Shown here: positions 1 to 9,205 of the stretch, one piece after another
Position numbering within the stretch: position 1 is the stretch's first letter
Layout: the number at the start of each line of letters is the position of its first letter
Origin: Mycobacterium sp. SMC-4
GTDB taxonomy: Bacteria > Actinomycetota > Actinomycetes > Mycobacteriales > Mycobacteriaceae
Assembly: GCF_025263265.1 (NCBI RefSeq)
Contig: NZ_CP079869.1
Location: 1,612,001 to 1,676,000, forward strand
Direction: 5' to 3'
DNA length: 64,000 nucleotides
Made by a program: the position numbers and the translations under genes
Notes under the pieces: model-generated
What the model was told of the DNA's origin: nothing
Databases searched by the model: none
What the model saw: only the letters and a program-made list of their open reading frames with translations

Positions 1-889
1 TGATGCGGTGCACGACGTCGGGTTGATCGAGATGCATGAAGTGACCGGCAGACTCGATGATCTCGTGGCGGCTTCCTGCTGGCAGAACATGAGCTCCGAG
101 CTCACCGAAGCGGACGTCGACGGCGCCGTCGATGCGCCCATGCATCACCAACATGGGGCAGAGGGGGGCGTGGCGCATCGCGTAGCGGTCGAGATCGCGA
201 TGGTGCCGGGCGCGGCGCAACGGACGAAAGGCCGCTCGGTAGTACGACAGGGCGGCGGTGCGGTGGCGTCGGTCGGGTAGGCTGCGCCGCACGTGATCGA
301 GATCGGCGCCGGCGTCGTAACCCGGCGGACACCAATCCCGCCACAATTTCGGCAGCATCCAGTCGAGGTTGCGCTCGGAGATCCCCGGTAACTGCTGGAA
401 CATGATGTACCAGCTCATCCGCAGCTGCGCGCGAAGCAGCCGAAGCACGTCGCGGCCGTTACCCGCACCCCGGTCCAGACCCGACACGATCGGCACCCCC
501 ATCGACACCACTTTCCCGAAAGGGTTGTGCGGAAAGGCCGCCATCGCGTTGGCGGTCAAGCCGCCCCAGTCATGACCGACGAGCACAGCGTCGGGGCCCC
601 CGCCCAGCGCCTGGTGCAGTGCGACGGCGTCGTGCATCAGCGCGCCGATGCCGTAGTCACCATCGCGCGCGAGTTCGGTCGGTGCGTAGCCGCGCATGAA
701 CGGTGCGACCACACGGAACGATTCGTCGGCGAAGCGCGCACCAAGGTACCGCCACGTCCAGGCCGTGTCCGGATACCCGTGCAGGCACAGCATCAGCCGG
801 CCGTCCTCTGGGCCCCAAGCCAACGCCTCGAATCTCAGATGCGGAAGATCAAGCGACAATCGCTGCGGCTGCACCGTTTCAGCAGTCAT
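1..889 (-). CDS. alpha/beta hydrolase, epoxide-hydrolase type (3' end cut off by window)
   Basis: Reading leftwards from an ATG at 889 there are 296 open codons and no stop before the window edge, so only the extreme C-terminus is missing. The product has the alpha/beta-hydrolase layout of epoxide hydrolases: the oxyanion motif HGYP at about residues 37-40, the nucleophile elbow GHDWGG with Asp at about 107, and a late GHF motif that would supply the catalytic His. The family hydrolyses epoxides or related esters and haloalkanes in the cytosol. The natural substrate cannot be read from the sequence. Its ATG overlaps the stop codon of the upstream amidohydrolase (ATGA), so the two are probably translated together and may share a catabolic pathway. 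Confidence 0.85.
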   Translation of the reverse strand, partial: MTAETVQPQRLSLDLPHLRFEALAWGPEDGRLMLCLHGYPDTAWTWRYLGARFADESFRVVAPFMRGYAPTELARDGDYGIGALMHDAVALHQALGGGPDAVLVGHDWGGLTANAMAAFPHNPFGKVVSMGVPIVSGLDRGAGNGRDVLRLLRAQLRMSWYIMFQQLPGISERNLDWMLPKLWRDWCPPGYDAGADLDHVRRSLPDRRHRTAALSYYRAAFRPLRRARHHRDLDRYAMRHAPLCPMLVMHGRIDGAVDVRFGELGAHVLPAGSRHEIIESAGHFMHLDQPDVVHRI

Positions 890-2676
890 GTCAGGGCTGC
901 GGACGTTCGCTCGGAGTCATTGTGTTCAGGGATGTTTCGGGGACGGCCGTCGACGCGCAGGAAGCTGCCGGTGCGCTGCCTTCCGAGCAGATCACTGCGG
1001 TGTCCATCGGCGAACACGGTGCGGCCGGCGACCATGACCTCCTTCACGGTGGCGTCGTTGCGGTTGACCATCCGCCGCAAGCCGCCGTAGGCATCGATCG
1101 GCGCTTCGTGATACGTGTCGAGAGACGAGTCGAGCCGCTCGGGATCCACGACGACGACATCGGCCCAATCGCCGACGCGCAGATGCCCCGCGTCGAGTCG
1201 ATACCAGTCGGCCAGTTCGCCGGTGAGCCGGTGGACCGCGCGTTCGACGGTCATGAACTCCTGGCCGGCGCGCTCGGCATCCCGAACATGACGCAGCAGG
1301 CGCAGCCCGCAGTTGTAGAACGCCATGTTGCGCAGGTGTGCTCCGGCGTCGGAGAACCCCATCTGAATACCGTTCTTGACGGCGAGTTGGCGGAGCATCT
1401 TCGGACGGTGATTCGAGATCGTGGTACGCCACCGCAGGTTGTTGCCGTGCTCAAGAACGAGGTCCAGGAACGCGTCCACCGGGTGCAGGCCGCCACGCTC
1501 CACACCGACGTCGCCGAATGACTTGCTCATCACCGTCTGGTCGGGACAGGACACGATCTCGGCGTCGAAGAAGTCACGATGCCAGGCGCGCGGTCCGAAC
1601 TTGCTGTCGTAATCCTTGCGGAAGGCTCGGCGGTACTGCTCGTCCTTGATCAGCGCATTGCGTTCCAGTTCGGTCTTGAGGTGCAGCGCTGCGGCGCCCG
1701 AGCCGAACTCCTCGAAGATGACCAGGTCGATACCGTCTGCGTACACCTCGAACGGAACCGGCAGGTGTTGAAACCGCATGTCGCCGCCGAGGCGGTTGGC
1801 CATCGCGGCAAGAGCCACGGTGAGCCACATGCCAAGGGGCGCCGACTTCATGTCGGCCGCCGCCAGCAGACTTGTCTTCAGCCGTGGGCGGCCGAAACCG
1901 ACCGACTGCAAGGCCTGCGACACGATGTTGTGCGGGTGGGTGATGTCCGGACCGGACTGCAACGCGCGGTCGCGCGTGCGCAGCATCGACTTGAGGCGAC
2001 GAAGCTCCCGAGCTTTCGCATAGGTCGAGGGCAGCGTGCGGGAACGGCAGACGTCGCCGTCGATCCTGTCGAAAAGCAATTGCTGCGAAGACATTCCGAC
2101 GAATCCGGCATCGAGCGCCTCGGTGAGCATGCGCTCCATGCGGGCCTGCTCGGCGCGGGTCGGCCGGACATCTTTTCGGGTGGCGCGGTCTAGTCCCATG
2201 ACCGCGACGCGAATGTCCGAATGCCCGATGAAGGCGGTGACATTGGGGCCGAGCGGCAGGGTTTCGAGCGCCTGGATGTACTCGTCGGCGGTGTCCCACA
2301 CCTTGTGCTCACCGACGATGCGCACCACATGCTCGTGCGGTATCGCCTCGACGCGGCCGAACAGGTCGGCGGCCTCCGAGGCGGTGACGTGCACAGTCGA
2401 CAGCGAGCATGACCCCATGACGACGGTGGTCACGCCGTGCCTCAGTGACTCCGACAGCTCGGGCGCAGCCAGCACTTCGGCGTCGTAGTGGGTGTGGATG
2501 TCGATGATCCCCGGGATGACCCAGTTCCCCGTGGCGTCGACGGTTTCGACGCCTTCGATCGGCTCGGTCGTGACCGCCGCGATACGGCCGTGGCGAATGC
2601 CCAGGTTGCGCACGGCCGACGGACCGCCGGTGCCGTCGAACCAGCGGCCGCCCAAAATCACCTTGTCGAACGTCAT
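886..2676 (-). CDS. amidohydrolase family protein (D-aminoacylase / N-acyl-D-amino-acid deacylase type)
   Basis: This 596-residue metal-dependent hydrolase has an N-terminal beta-sandwich strand followed by the metal-binding HTHYD motif (His61, His63, Asp65). Near the C-terminus is a FSDAGAH segment typical of the N-acyl-D-amino-acid deacylase / dihydroorotase superfamily. An upstream in-frame extension is open for another 316 codons. The ATG at 2676 is preferred because it follows a GGGAG ribosome site and the family homology begins there. The stop overlaps the start of the epoxide-hydrolase-like gene by 4 bp. The divergent gene at 2752 leaves a 75-bp promoter region. Superfamily membership is clear, but the exact substrate is not. 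Confidence 0.85.
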   Translation of the reverse strand: MTFDKVILGGRWFDGTGGPSAVRNLGIRHGRIAAVTTEPIEGVETVDATGNWVIPGIIDIHTHYDAEVLAAPELSESLRHGVTTVVMGSCSLSTVHVTASEAADLFGRVEAIPHEHVVRIVGEHKVWDTADEYIQALETLPLGPNVTAFIGHSDIRVAVMGLDRATRKDVRPTRAEQARMERMLTEALDAGFVGMSSQQLLFDRIDGDVCRSRTLPSTYAKARELRRLKSMLRTRDRALQSGPDITHPHNIVSQALQSVGFGRPRLKTSLLAAADMKSAPLGMWLTVALAAMANRLGGDMRFQHLPVPFEVYADGIDLVIFEEFGSGAAALHLKTELERNALIKDEQYRRAFRKDYDSKFGPRAWHRDFFDAEIVSCPDQTVMSKSFGDVGVERGGLHPVDAFLDLVLEHGNNLRWRTTISNHRPKMLRQLAVKNGIQMGFSDAGAHLRNMAFYNCGLRLLRHVRDAERAGQEFMTVERAVHRLTGELADWYRLDAGHLRVGDWADVVVVDPERLDSSLDTYHEAPIDAYGGLRRMVNRNDATVKEVMVAGRTVFADGHRSDLLGRQRTGSFLRVDGRPRNIPEHNDSERTSAALT

Positions 2677-2751
2677 GCGCGAGCACTCCCTTTCGCGATC
2701 TCGACTGGACAGTTTACAGATTTCGTCAACCCTGTGTGCTAGGTTGCCGCC

Positions 2752-4497
2752 GTGGGCTTCCTGAAACCCAACATGCCGCGGCTCGACGTCGCGCACTGGC
2801 TCACCACGAGTCGCTCCGAGCGCATCAAACCGATGGCACGGCACATCGCCGAACACGGGATGGGCAACCCCGACGTGTTCCACTTGCTGTACGCGGTCAA
2901 GATCGGTCTCTACATTCTGGGCGGCCTCGCTTTTGCGCTGACCACTTCGGGGATCGACGGATGGACGAACGTCGCGACGTGGTGGAGCGAGCCGATCGTG
3001 TTCCAGAAGGTCGTGCTGTGGTCGTTGTTGTTCGAAGTGCTCGGCCTCGGTTGCGGATTCGGTCCGCTGACCGGAAAGATCGCACCGCCGATGGGCTCGC
3101 CGCTGTACTGGTTGCGCCCGGGCACCATACGACTCGCCCCGTGGCCCGACAAGATCCCCTTCACCGGTGGTGATCGGCGCACGGTCGTCGATGTGGCGCT
3201 CTATGCGGCACTGCTCGTATCGACGGTCTTCGCGTTGGTCGCCGACGGCGCGGATCCCATCCCGCAGTTGGATACGGCGATCGGGCTCATCCCGGCCGAA
3301 CGCATCATCCCGATCCTCGTGGTGCTCGCGGTGATCGGCCTGCGGGACAAGGTCATCTTCCTGGCGACCAGGGGCGAGGTGTACGGCTCGCTGACCGTGA
3401 CGTTCCTGTTCGCCGGCCCGAACATGATCGTCGCTGCCAAGCTCGTCATGCTCGCCATCTGGATCGGCGCAGCCACGTCGAAGCTCAACCGACACTTCCC
3501 GTTCGTCGTCGCCACCATGATGGCGAACAATCCGCTGGTGCGGGCACGGTGGATGAAGAGGAGGTTCTTCCGCCGTTTTCCCGACGACTTGCGGCCGGGG
3601 CGGATCGCGCAATTCTTGGCGCATTTCGGCACGCTCGTCGAGTTCGGTGTGCCCCTGGTGCTGTTCTTCTCACCTGGCGGTGTCCTCACCTACCTCGCGG
3701 CCGCCGTGATGATCATCTTCCACCTGGTCATTCTCACGGCGATCCCGCTGGGCGTGCCGCTTGAGTGGAACGTCTTCATGATCTTCGGAATAGGCGCGCT
3801 GTTCGTCGACAAAGCTGCCCTCGGTGTGGCTGACGTCACCGAACCGTGGCCGATCGTCACGTTGCTGGCCGTGCTGTTGGCCACGATCTTGATCGGCAAC
3901 TTCTGGCCCACGAAGGTGTCATTCCTGCCGGGTATGCGGTACTACGCCGGCAACTGGGACACCTCCCAATGGTTTTTCACCGAATCGGCCAGCCAGAAGC
4001 TCGCAGATCACCGGATCGGGCTCGGACTGGTTCAGCACAAACAGATCGAGAAGCTCTCAACTCCGGAGGGCACGCACGTATCTCTGGCGCTCGGGCACGC
4101 GTTCCGCGCGATGTACGCGCACGGGCGAGCGATGCTGACGTTGTGGGATCACGTCATACCACCCGGACGTGACGCCGACTACACCGTCATCGATGGCGAA
4201 CCGGTCGCAGGCTATGCGCTCGGATGGAGCTTCGGTGACGGCCACCTACACAACGAACAACTCATCGCGGCACTGCAACGGCGCTGCCATTTCGAACCGG
4301 AGGAGTTGCGCGTCCTCATCCTCGACGGGCAAGCGATGCATCAGCAGTGGCAGCAGTACCGGATCGTCGACGCCGCCACCGGCGAGCTCGAGCGCGGCCG
4401 CTTCCGCGTCGCCGACGTGGTGTGTCGTCAGCCGTGGGAGCACGATGTGCCCATCACCGTTCTCGACAAGCTCGCAGGTCGCACCGATCAGCGTTGA
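2752..4497 (+). CDS. multi-pass membrane protein, DUF3556-like
   Basis: The 581-residue product has an N-terminal soluble stretch, about nine hydrophobic segments between residues 45 and 390, and a soluble C-terminal domain of about 190 residues. The pattern matches the actinobacterial DUF3556 membrane family (assignment from memory). No catalytic motif is recognised and the function is unknown. It is divergent from the amidohydrolase and converges on the TetR gene, with a 10-bp 3' overlap. The TetR protein may therefore control it, but that is inference. Confidence 0.7.
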   Translation: MGFLKPNMPRLDVAHWLTTSRSERIKPMARHIAEHGMGNPDVFHLLYAVKIGLYILGGLAFALTTSGIDGWTNVATWWSEPIVFQKVVLWSLLFEVLGLGCGFGPLTGKIAPPMGSPLYWLRPGTIRLAPWPDKIPFTGGDRRTVVDVALYAALLVSTVFALVADGADPIPQLDTAIGLIPAERIIPILVVLAVIGLRDKVIFLATRGEVYGSLTVTFLFAGPNMIVAAKLVMLAIWIGAATSKLNRHFPFVVATMMANNPLVRARWMKRRFFRRFPDDLRPGRIAQFLAHFGTLVEFGVPLVLFFSPGGVLTYLAAAVMIIFHLVILTAIPLGVPLEWNVFMIFGIGALFVDKAALGVADVTEPWPIVTLLAVLLATILIGNFWPTKVSFLPGMRYYAGNWDTSQWFFTESASQKLADHRIGLGLVQHKQIEKLSTPEGTHVSLALGHAFRAMYAHGRAMLTLWDHVIPPGRDADYTVIDGEPVAGYALGWSFGDGHLHNEQLIAALQRRCHFEPEELRVLILDGQAMHQQWQQYRIVDAATGELERGRFRVADVVCRQPWEHDVPITVLDKLAGRTDQR

Positions 4498-5096
4498 TGC
4501 CGGGCGATCTCGGAGGTCACGACGGGCCCGAGCCACCGGCGGATGTAGCTGCGCAAATCCTTGCCGCGGCGCGGTGGACGACCCGGGTCGATCATGAACG
4601 ACTGCAGCATCCGGAGCATGTACTCGACGAGGTCGTCGATGGCTTCGTCGTCCATTCCCATCGCGGCCCAGTCGACGTCGAGGCCGGCCAGGATCCCGTG
4701 GCCGAACTGCTTGGCCATAGTGGACGTCACTCCGACAGACGTGCTGCCCAGATCATTGGACAGCATCAGCTGCACCGGTTTGTCGTCGGGGATCCACTCC
4801 AGTGTGAAGGCAAAGCTCTCCACCAAAGCATCCACCGGGTCCTCGATACCGCCCAGATGAGCGACCAGCCGCTCGATGAAGCGCAGCCCGGAGCGGTTTG
4901 CGACCGCCTCCACCAAAGAGTTTCCCGGGAAATAGTTGTAGACGGTCTGACGGGATATCTCCAGGGCGCGAGCGACGTCGGCAACGCGCATCGTCGCGCC
5001 CCGTTCATCGATGGCCGCGCTTGCCGCGTCAAGGATTCGTTCGATGGCCTCTTCGTCACTCGCAGGGGTGGCTCCGCCCCACCCGTGGGTGCGCAT
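4488..5096 (-). CDS. TetR family transcriptional regulator
   Basis: The 202-residue protein has an N-terminal helix-turn-helix at about residues 38-60 (core SRQTVYNYFPG) and an all-helical C-terminal ligand domain, which is the standard TetR layout. The ATG at 5096 gives the normal family length. The open frame upstream of it lacks family-like sequence. It would act as a ligand-responsive repressor, and neither operator nor ligand is evident. Its 3' end overlaps that of the DUF3556-like gene. Confidence 0.88.
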   Translation of the reverse strand: MRTHGWGGATPASDEEAIERILDAASAAIDERGATMRVADVARALEISRQTVYNYFPGNSLVEAVANRSGLRFIERLVAHLGGIEDPVDALVESFAFTLEWIPDDKPVQLMLSNDLGSTSVGVTSTMAKQFGHGILAGLDVDWAAMGMDDEAIDDLVEYMLRMLQSFMIDPGRPPRRGKDLRSYIRRWLGPVVTSEIARHQR

Positions 5097-5157
5097 GGTC
5101 AGTGATCTTGTCGGTGTGATGTCGCAGGTGTCAATCCGACCCCACAGGTCGTCGCAC

Positions 5158-6066
5158 TCAGGCGTCCTTGAGCCGCACCAGCCGGGTGGTCGAGCTTTCG
5201 TCGAGTTCGACGATGTCCGAGCGCGAGCGCAGGAACTCACTGAACGACTTGAATCCCAGCGACTTCTCACTGAACGACGGGTCCATCCGCTTCATCTGCG
5301 CCTTCACCACGGAGTTGTGCAGCCAGTCGACGTCGTCCTTCTCCAGCCCGATCCGCAGTGCGCGAACCAGCAATCCGGTAGCTGCCGCCTGCCCGTCCGG
5401 CTCGTCTGATTCGTCGGGTTCGTTGTCCGGTTCGGACTTGCGTCGCCCGCCGCGACGCTTGGGTTCGTCGTCGGCCGACACCGGAGGAGGCTCGGCGACC
5501 GGGATCCCGGGCAGCGCGTCATAGCTGACGAACTCGTCGCATGCCGCCGCCAGCATGCGGCTCGAGGATCCGGCCACTCCGATGCCCACCACGTAACGGC
5601 CCAGCCGCTTGCACCGCTGCGCCAGCGCGATGTAATCGGAGTCCCCGCCGACGATCACCACATGTGTCAGGTCCGGCAACCGGAACATGTCCTCGACCGC
5701 GTCGACGGCCAGGCGGATGTCGGCACCGTTCTTCCCGTACGCCGCGGCCGGGAAGAGTTGGACGAGGTCGACCGCGCGACCCACCAGTTGCCCGCGGTAG
5801 GCGGCGTTGATGTCGGCCGACCAGTCGGCGTAGGCCCGGGTCAGCACGAGGGTCCCGAACGACGACGCGAAGTCGATGATCGCCCCGACATCGACGGTCG
5901 CTCGGGCCAGCCGCTCCGGACTGTCGTCGAGGCCCTTGGCTTTGTCGCGTTGAAACGAATTGCGGCCGTTGACCTGGTCATACCGCGAGATCACGATGTT
6001 GTCGAAGTCGAGGTACACCGCGACACGGGCCGCGCCAGATTCGGTCATGGCCTCAGTCTGCTTCAT
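5158..6066 (-). CDS. NYN domain protein with C-terminal OST-HTH/LOTUS domain
   Basis: Residues about 12-175 form a PIN-like NYN (LabA/DUF88) domain, with the early acidic motif YLDFDN and the later GGDSDY motif that build the metal site. A low-complexity Asp/Glu/Pro-rich linker (about 180-220) leads to a C-terminal helical domain of about 80 residues resembling OST-HTH/LOTUS. NYN proteins are predicted RNases and LOTUS domains bind RNA, so an RNA-processing role is likely. A second ATG (MTESG, at 6048) is an alternative start. The gene diverges from the proteasome-type gene with 80 bp between them. Confidence 0.85.
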   Translation of the reverse strand: MKQTEAMTESGAARVAVYLDFDNIVISRYDQVNGRNSFQRDKAKGLDDSPERLARATVDVGAIIDFASSFGTLVLTRAYADWSADINAAYRGQLVGRAVDLVQLFPAAAYGKNGADIRLAVDAVEDMFRLPDLTHVVIVGGDSDYIALAQRCKRLGRYVVGIGVAGSSSRMLAAACDEFVSYDALPGIPVAEPPPVSADDEPKRRGGRRKSEPDNEPDESDEPDGQAAATGLLVRALRIGLEKDDVDWLHNSVVKAQMKRMDPSFSEKSLGFKSFSEFLRSRSDIVELDESSTTRLVRLKDA

Positions 6067-6146
6067 GAGTCGCCGTCGGTGCCGCTGGGTTGGTCATTGT
6101 GTTCGTGAGAACATCGTGTGATGACACCGCCCCGGAAGGCTTGCCC

Positions 6147-6842
6147 GTGACTGTCGTCTTGGCGATTCGATGTGCGAACGGCATTGTGCTGGCCTCGGAT
6201 TCGCAGATCACCGACCCCGGCCGCGGACTGACCTACCCCGCGCAGAAGCTGCACTCGCTGGGGACGCACGCTGCCTGGGGTGGTAGCGGGTCGCGCGCGG
6301 TGCTCTATGACGTCGAACAGATCTTCTACGACGAGGCCGACGCGATCATCGAGGCCAAGAATATCGGGCACGCGCTGCAGTCGAGGGTCCTGCCGGTGCT
6401 CAAACACCACTACGACGCGTTCATCCCGAAGGTGCCCGGCGAGGAGGCGGCCGGAACTCCGGCCACCTACGTCCTGGCGGCGGGCTACTCCGGTGACACG
6501 CCGTTCATCATCGACCTGGACCCCAACGGACTGGTCGGCCACCACGAGGACATCGGCTTCCAGGCCGTCGGCAGCGGGGCGCCGCAGGCGCAGCAGGCCC
6601 ACGCTCTGCTCACCCACTTCCGGATGACCCAACGTGACGTCGACTACGGCATGGTGGCGGCGCTTCGGGTGCTCGACGCGCTCGACGCCTCGTCGCCCAG
6701 CGTCGGCGGGCCGATGGACATCTGCCGGCTCACTGCCGACGGTGCCCATCACCTCGATCCCGACGAAGTCGAGGATGTGCGGCGCCAGGTCACGAGGTGG
6801 ATCGACCTCGAACGCGACGCTCTGGACCGATTGTTCGACTGA
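6147..6842 (+). CDS. proteasome-type Ntn-hydrolase protein
   Basis: A GTG start at 6147 is preceded at good spacing by GGAAGG and yields 231 residues. The product begins with an initiator followed at once by Thr, then VVLAIRC and the ASDSQ motif of proteasome beta / HslV / Anbu-type hydrolases. Removal of the initiator Met would expose Thr as N-terminal nucleophile without a propeptide. An ATG upstream in frame (6090) has no ribosome site and would bury that Thr. No Pup or PrcA neighbours are present, so this is not the canonical mycobacterial proteasome operon. Its substrate is unknown. Confidence 0.78.
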   Translation: MTVVLAIRCANGIVLASDSQITDPGRGLTYPAQKLHSLGTHAAWGGSGSRAVLYDVEQIFYDEADAIIEAKNIGHALQSRVLPVLKHHYDAFIPKVPGEEAAGTPATYVLAAGYSGDTPFIIDLDPNGLVGHHEDIGFQAVGSGAPQAQQAHALLTHFRMTQRDVDYGMVAALRVLDALDASSPSVGGPMDICRLTADGAHHLDPDEVEDVRRQVTRWIDLERDALDRLFD

Positions 6843-6965
6843 GCCTGTGCAGGGCCCCATGTAGGGCGGGCGGTTTCCGTCGGCGGCGTGGTGGCAATAC
6901 GCCTCACATCGCGGTGCGCCCGCTCCGAAGGAAGAATCTTGTAGGTAGACGTGAGGAGGACGGTT

Positions 6966-9194
6966 ATGTCGGAGTTGGCCGACAGCGACGATGCGCCGGA
7001 GCTGGTCGAGCCGACCTACGCCGAACACCTGCATCCCGCCAGGCCCCGCACCTTGCGCTTCCGCCCCCGAGTCAAGACACCCTTCGCGCGGCGCTCCATC
7101 GCCCAGGACGGTCCGGCCAACGGCAACAACCCCGCCTACGTGGAGTGGCTGCGGGCACAGTCCATGCTTGCCGATGCCAACGAGATCAGCTCCCAGTTCT
7201 CCGGTCAGGGGTCGATGTGGCAGAACCCCTACGCCACCCCCAACCCGAGGGCGGCCGTCGAGACCGCCTCGGTGTGGTTCACCGCCTACCCGCTGTCCCT
7301 GATCACTCGCCCCGACGAGTCGTTTCTCAAGGCGATGGCCAGCGAGGAGATGTGGAAAGCGTTCGCCGAGATCGGCATCGAGGCCATCCACACCGGCCCG
7401 GTCAAGCGGGCCGGCGGCATCTCCGGCTGGCAGTACACCCCCAGCGTGGATGGGCACTTCGACCGGATCGGCACGCAGATCGACCCCGCGTTCGGTACCG
7501 AGGACGAATTCCGTCAGATGTGTGCCACCGCAGCGTGGTACGGCGGCACCATCATCGACGACATCGTGCCAGGTCACACCGGTAAAGGCGCGGACTTCCG
7601 GCTGGCCGAGATGAAGTACGCCGACTACCCGGGCATCTACCACATGGTCGATATCGACCCGCGCGACTGGCACCGGTTACCCGAAGTCCCCGCCGGAGCC
7701 GACTCGGTCAACATCGACGCCGAGACCGAGGAGTGGCTGGACAAGGCCGGTTACATCATCGGCCGACTGCAACGCGTCATCTTCTACGCCGAGGGCATCA
7801 AGGAGACCAACTGGAGCGTCACCAGAGCAGTCACCGGCGTCGACGGCGTGGAACGACGGTGGGTGTATCTGCACTACTTCAAGGACGGACAACCGTCGAT
7901 CAACTGGCTGGACCCGTCCTTTGCCGGTATGCGCCTGGTCATCGGCGACGCTCTGCACTCGCTGGCCGATCTGGGCACCGGAGCGCTGCGGCTGGACGCC
8001 AACGGCTTCCTGGGAGTGGAAAAGGCGGCCAGCGAAGGAAATTCGGCGTGGTCCGAGGGGCATCCGCTCTCCGAGGCCGCCAACCACCTGATCGCGAGCA
8101 TGGTGCGAAAAGTGGGTGGCTTCACCTTCCAGGAACTGAACCTGACCATCGACGACATCCGCCAGATCGGCGAGGCCGGGGCGGACCTGTCCTACGATTT
8201 CGTCAACCGCCCCGCCTACCACCACGCGCTGGCCACCGGTGACACCGAGTTCCTGCGTCTGACGTTGCGGACCACCTTGGAGCTCGGCGTGGACCCGGCC
8301 TCGCTGGTGCACGCCCTGCAGAACCATGACGAGCTGACCTATGAACTGTTGCACTGGGAAAACGGGCACCGCGACGACGTCTACGAGTACAAGGGCGAGG
8401 ATCGGACCGGCGAGCAGATCGCCGCCAGCGTGCGCAGTGACCTCATCAAGCAGCTGACCGGACCGGGAGCATCCTACAACCTTGTTTTCACCACCAACGG
8501 AATCGCCTGCACCACAGCGACTGTGGTGTGTGCCGCGCTGGGCATCACCGACCTCGACACGATCACCGACATCGACGACATTCGACGGGCACACCTACTG
8601 CTGGCCATGTTCAACGCGCTGCAACCCGGGGTGTTCGCGCTGTCGGGCTGGGACCTGTGCGGCATGCTCACGCTGCCGGGCGGCGAGGTCACCGAACTGA
8701 TCTCCGGCGGCGACACCCGCTGGATCAATCGGGCCGCCCACGACCTGATGGGCGCCAACCCGCGTGCCACCCAGTCCATCGCCGGGATGCCGGCCGGGCG
8801 CAGCTTGTACGGATCGATCCCCGATCAGCTCGCCGACGACACCAGCTTCGTGCGCCAGCTCCAGGCGATCCTCAAAGTGCGCTCGCACTACGGTATTGCG
8901 ACCAGCCGCCAAGTCGACATCCCCGAGGTTTCGCAGCGCGGGATGCTGGTGATGGTCCATGAGCTCGACACCGAAGGTCGGTTCGCGCTGACCGTGCTGA
9001 ATTTCACCAACGAGCCCATCGCCGGCACCGTTCGGTCTGAACATCTGCCGCCCGGCGCGCACGTCTCGGATATGTTCAGCGGGCACGACCTGACCACCGT
9101 CGACGACCTGCACAGCTTCGCCGTCGAGATCGCCGCGCTGCACGGTCTGGCGCTGCTGGTGCAAACCCCACAAGCGATGGCAGACCCGCCATGA
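6966..9194 (+). CDS. GH13 family glycosyl hydrolase/transferase, trehalose-synthase-like
   Basis: The 742-residue enzyme has a GH13 (alpha/beta)8 barrel with all three catalytic acids recognisable: nucleophile Asp344 in RLDAN, acid/base Glu390 in FQELN, and Asp455 in NHDE. A beta-sandwich C-terminal domain follows. Length and motifs resemble maltose-trehalose interconverting enzymes and related putative trehalose synthases of mycobacteria. Strict substrate assignment is not possible. The ATG at 6966 lies just after a GAGGAGG ribosome site. The gene stands alone and converges on the luciferase-like gene. Confidence 0.82.
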   Translation: MSELADSDDAPELVEPTYAEHLHPARPRTLRFRPRVKTPFARRSIAQDGPANGNNPAYVEWLRAQSMLADANEISSQFSGQGSMWQNPYATPNPRAAVETASVWFTAYPLSLITRPDESFLKAMASEEMWKAFAEIGIEAIHTGPVKRAGGISGWQYTPSVDGHFDRIGTQIDPAFGTEDEFRQMCATAAWYGGTIIDDIVPGHTGKGADFRLAEMKYADYPGIYHMVDIDPRDWHRLPEVPAGADSVNIDAETEEWLDKAGYIIGRLQRVIFYAEGIKETNWSVTRAVTGVDGVERRWVYLHYFKDGQPSINWLDPSFAGMRLVIGDALHSLADLGTGALRLDANGFLGVEKAASEGNSAWSEGHPLSEAANHLIASMVRKVGGFTFQELNLTIDDIRQIGEAGADLSYDFVNRPAYHHALATGDTEFLRLTLRTTLELGVDPASLVHALQNHDELTYELLHWENGHRDDVYEYKGEDRTGEQIAASVRSDLIKQLTGPGASYNLVFTTNGIACTTATVVCAALGITDLDTITDIDDIRRAHLLLAMFNALQPGVFALSGWDLCGMLTLPGGEVTELISGGDTRWINRAAHDLMGANPRATQSIAGMPAGRSLYGSIPDQLADDTSFVRQLQAILKVRSHYGIATSRQVDIPEVSQRGMLVMVHELDTEGRFALTVLNFTNEPIAGTVRSEHLPPGAHVSDMFSGHDLTTVDDLHSFAVEIAALHGLALLVQTPQAMADPP

Positions 9195-9205
9195 TGGCCG
9201 GACGA

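Noticed and set aside
2677..3624. N-terminal extension of the amidohydrolase frame to 912 residues
   Set aside because: The extra part lies antisense to the DUF3556-like gene, has shadow composition, and the ATG at 2676 has a ribosome site and family homology.
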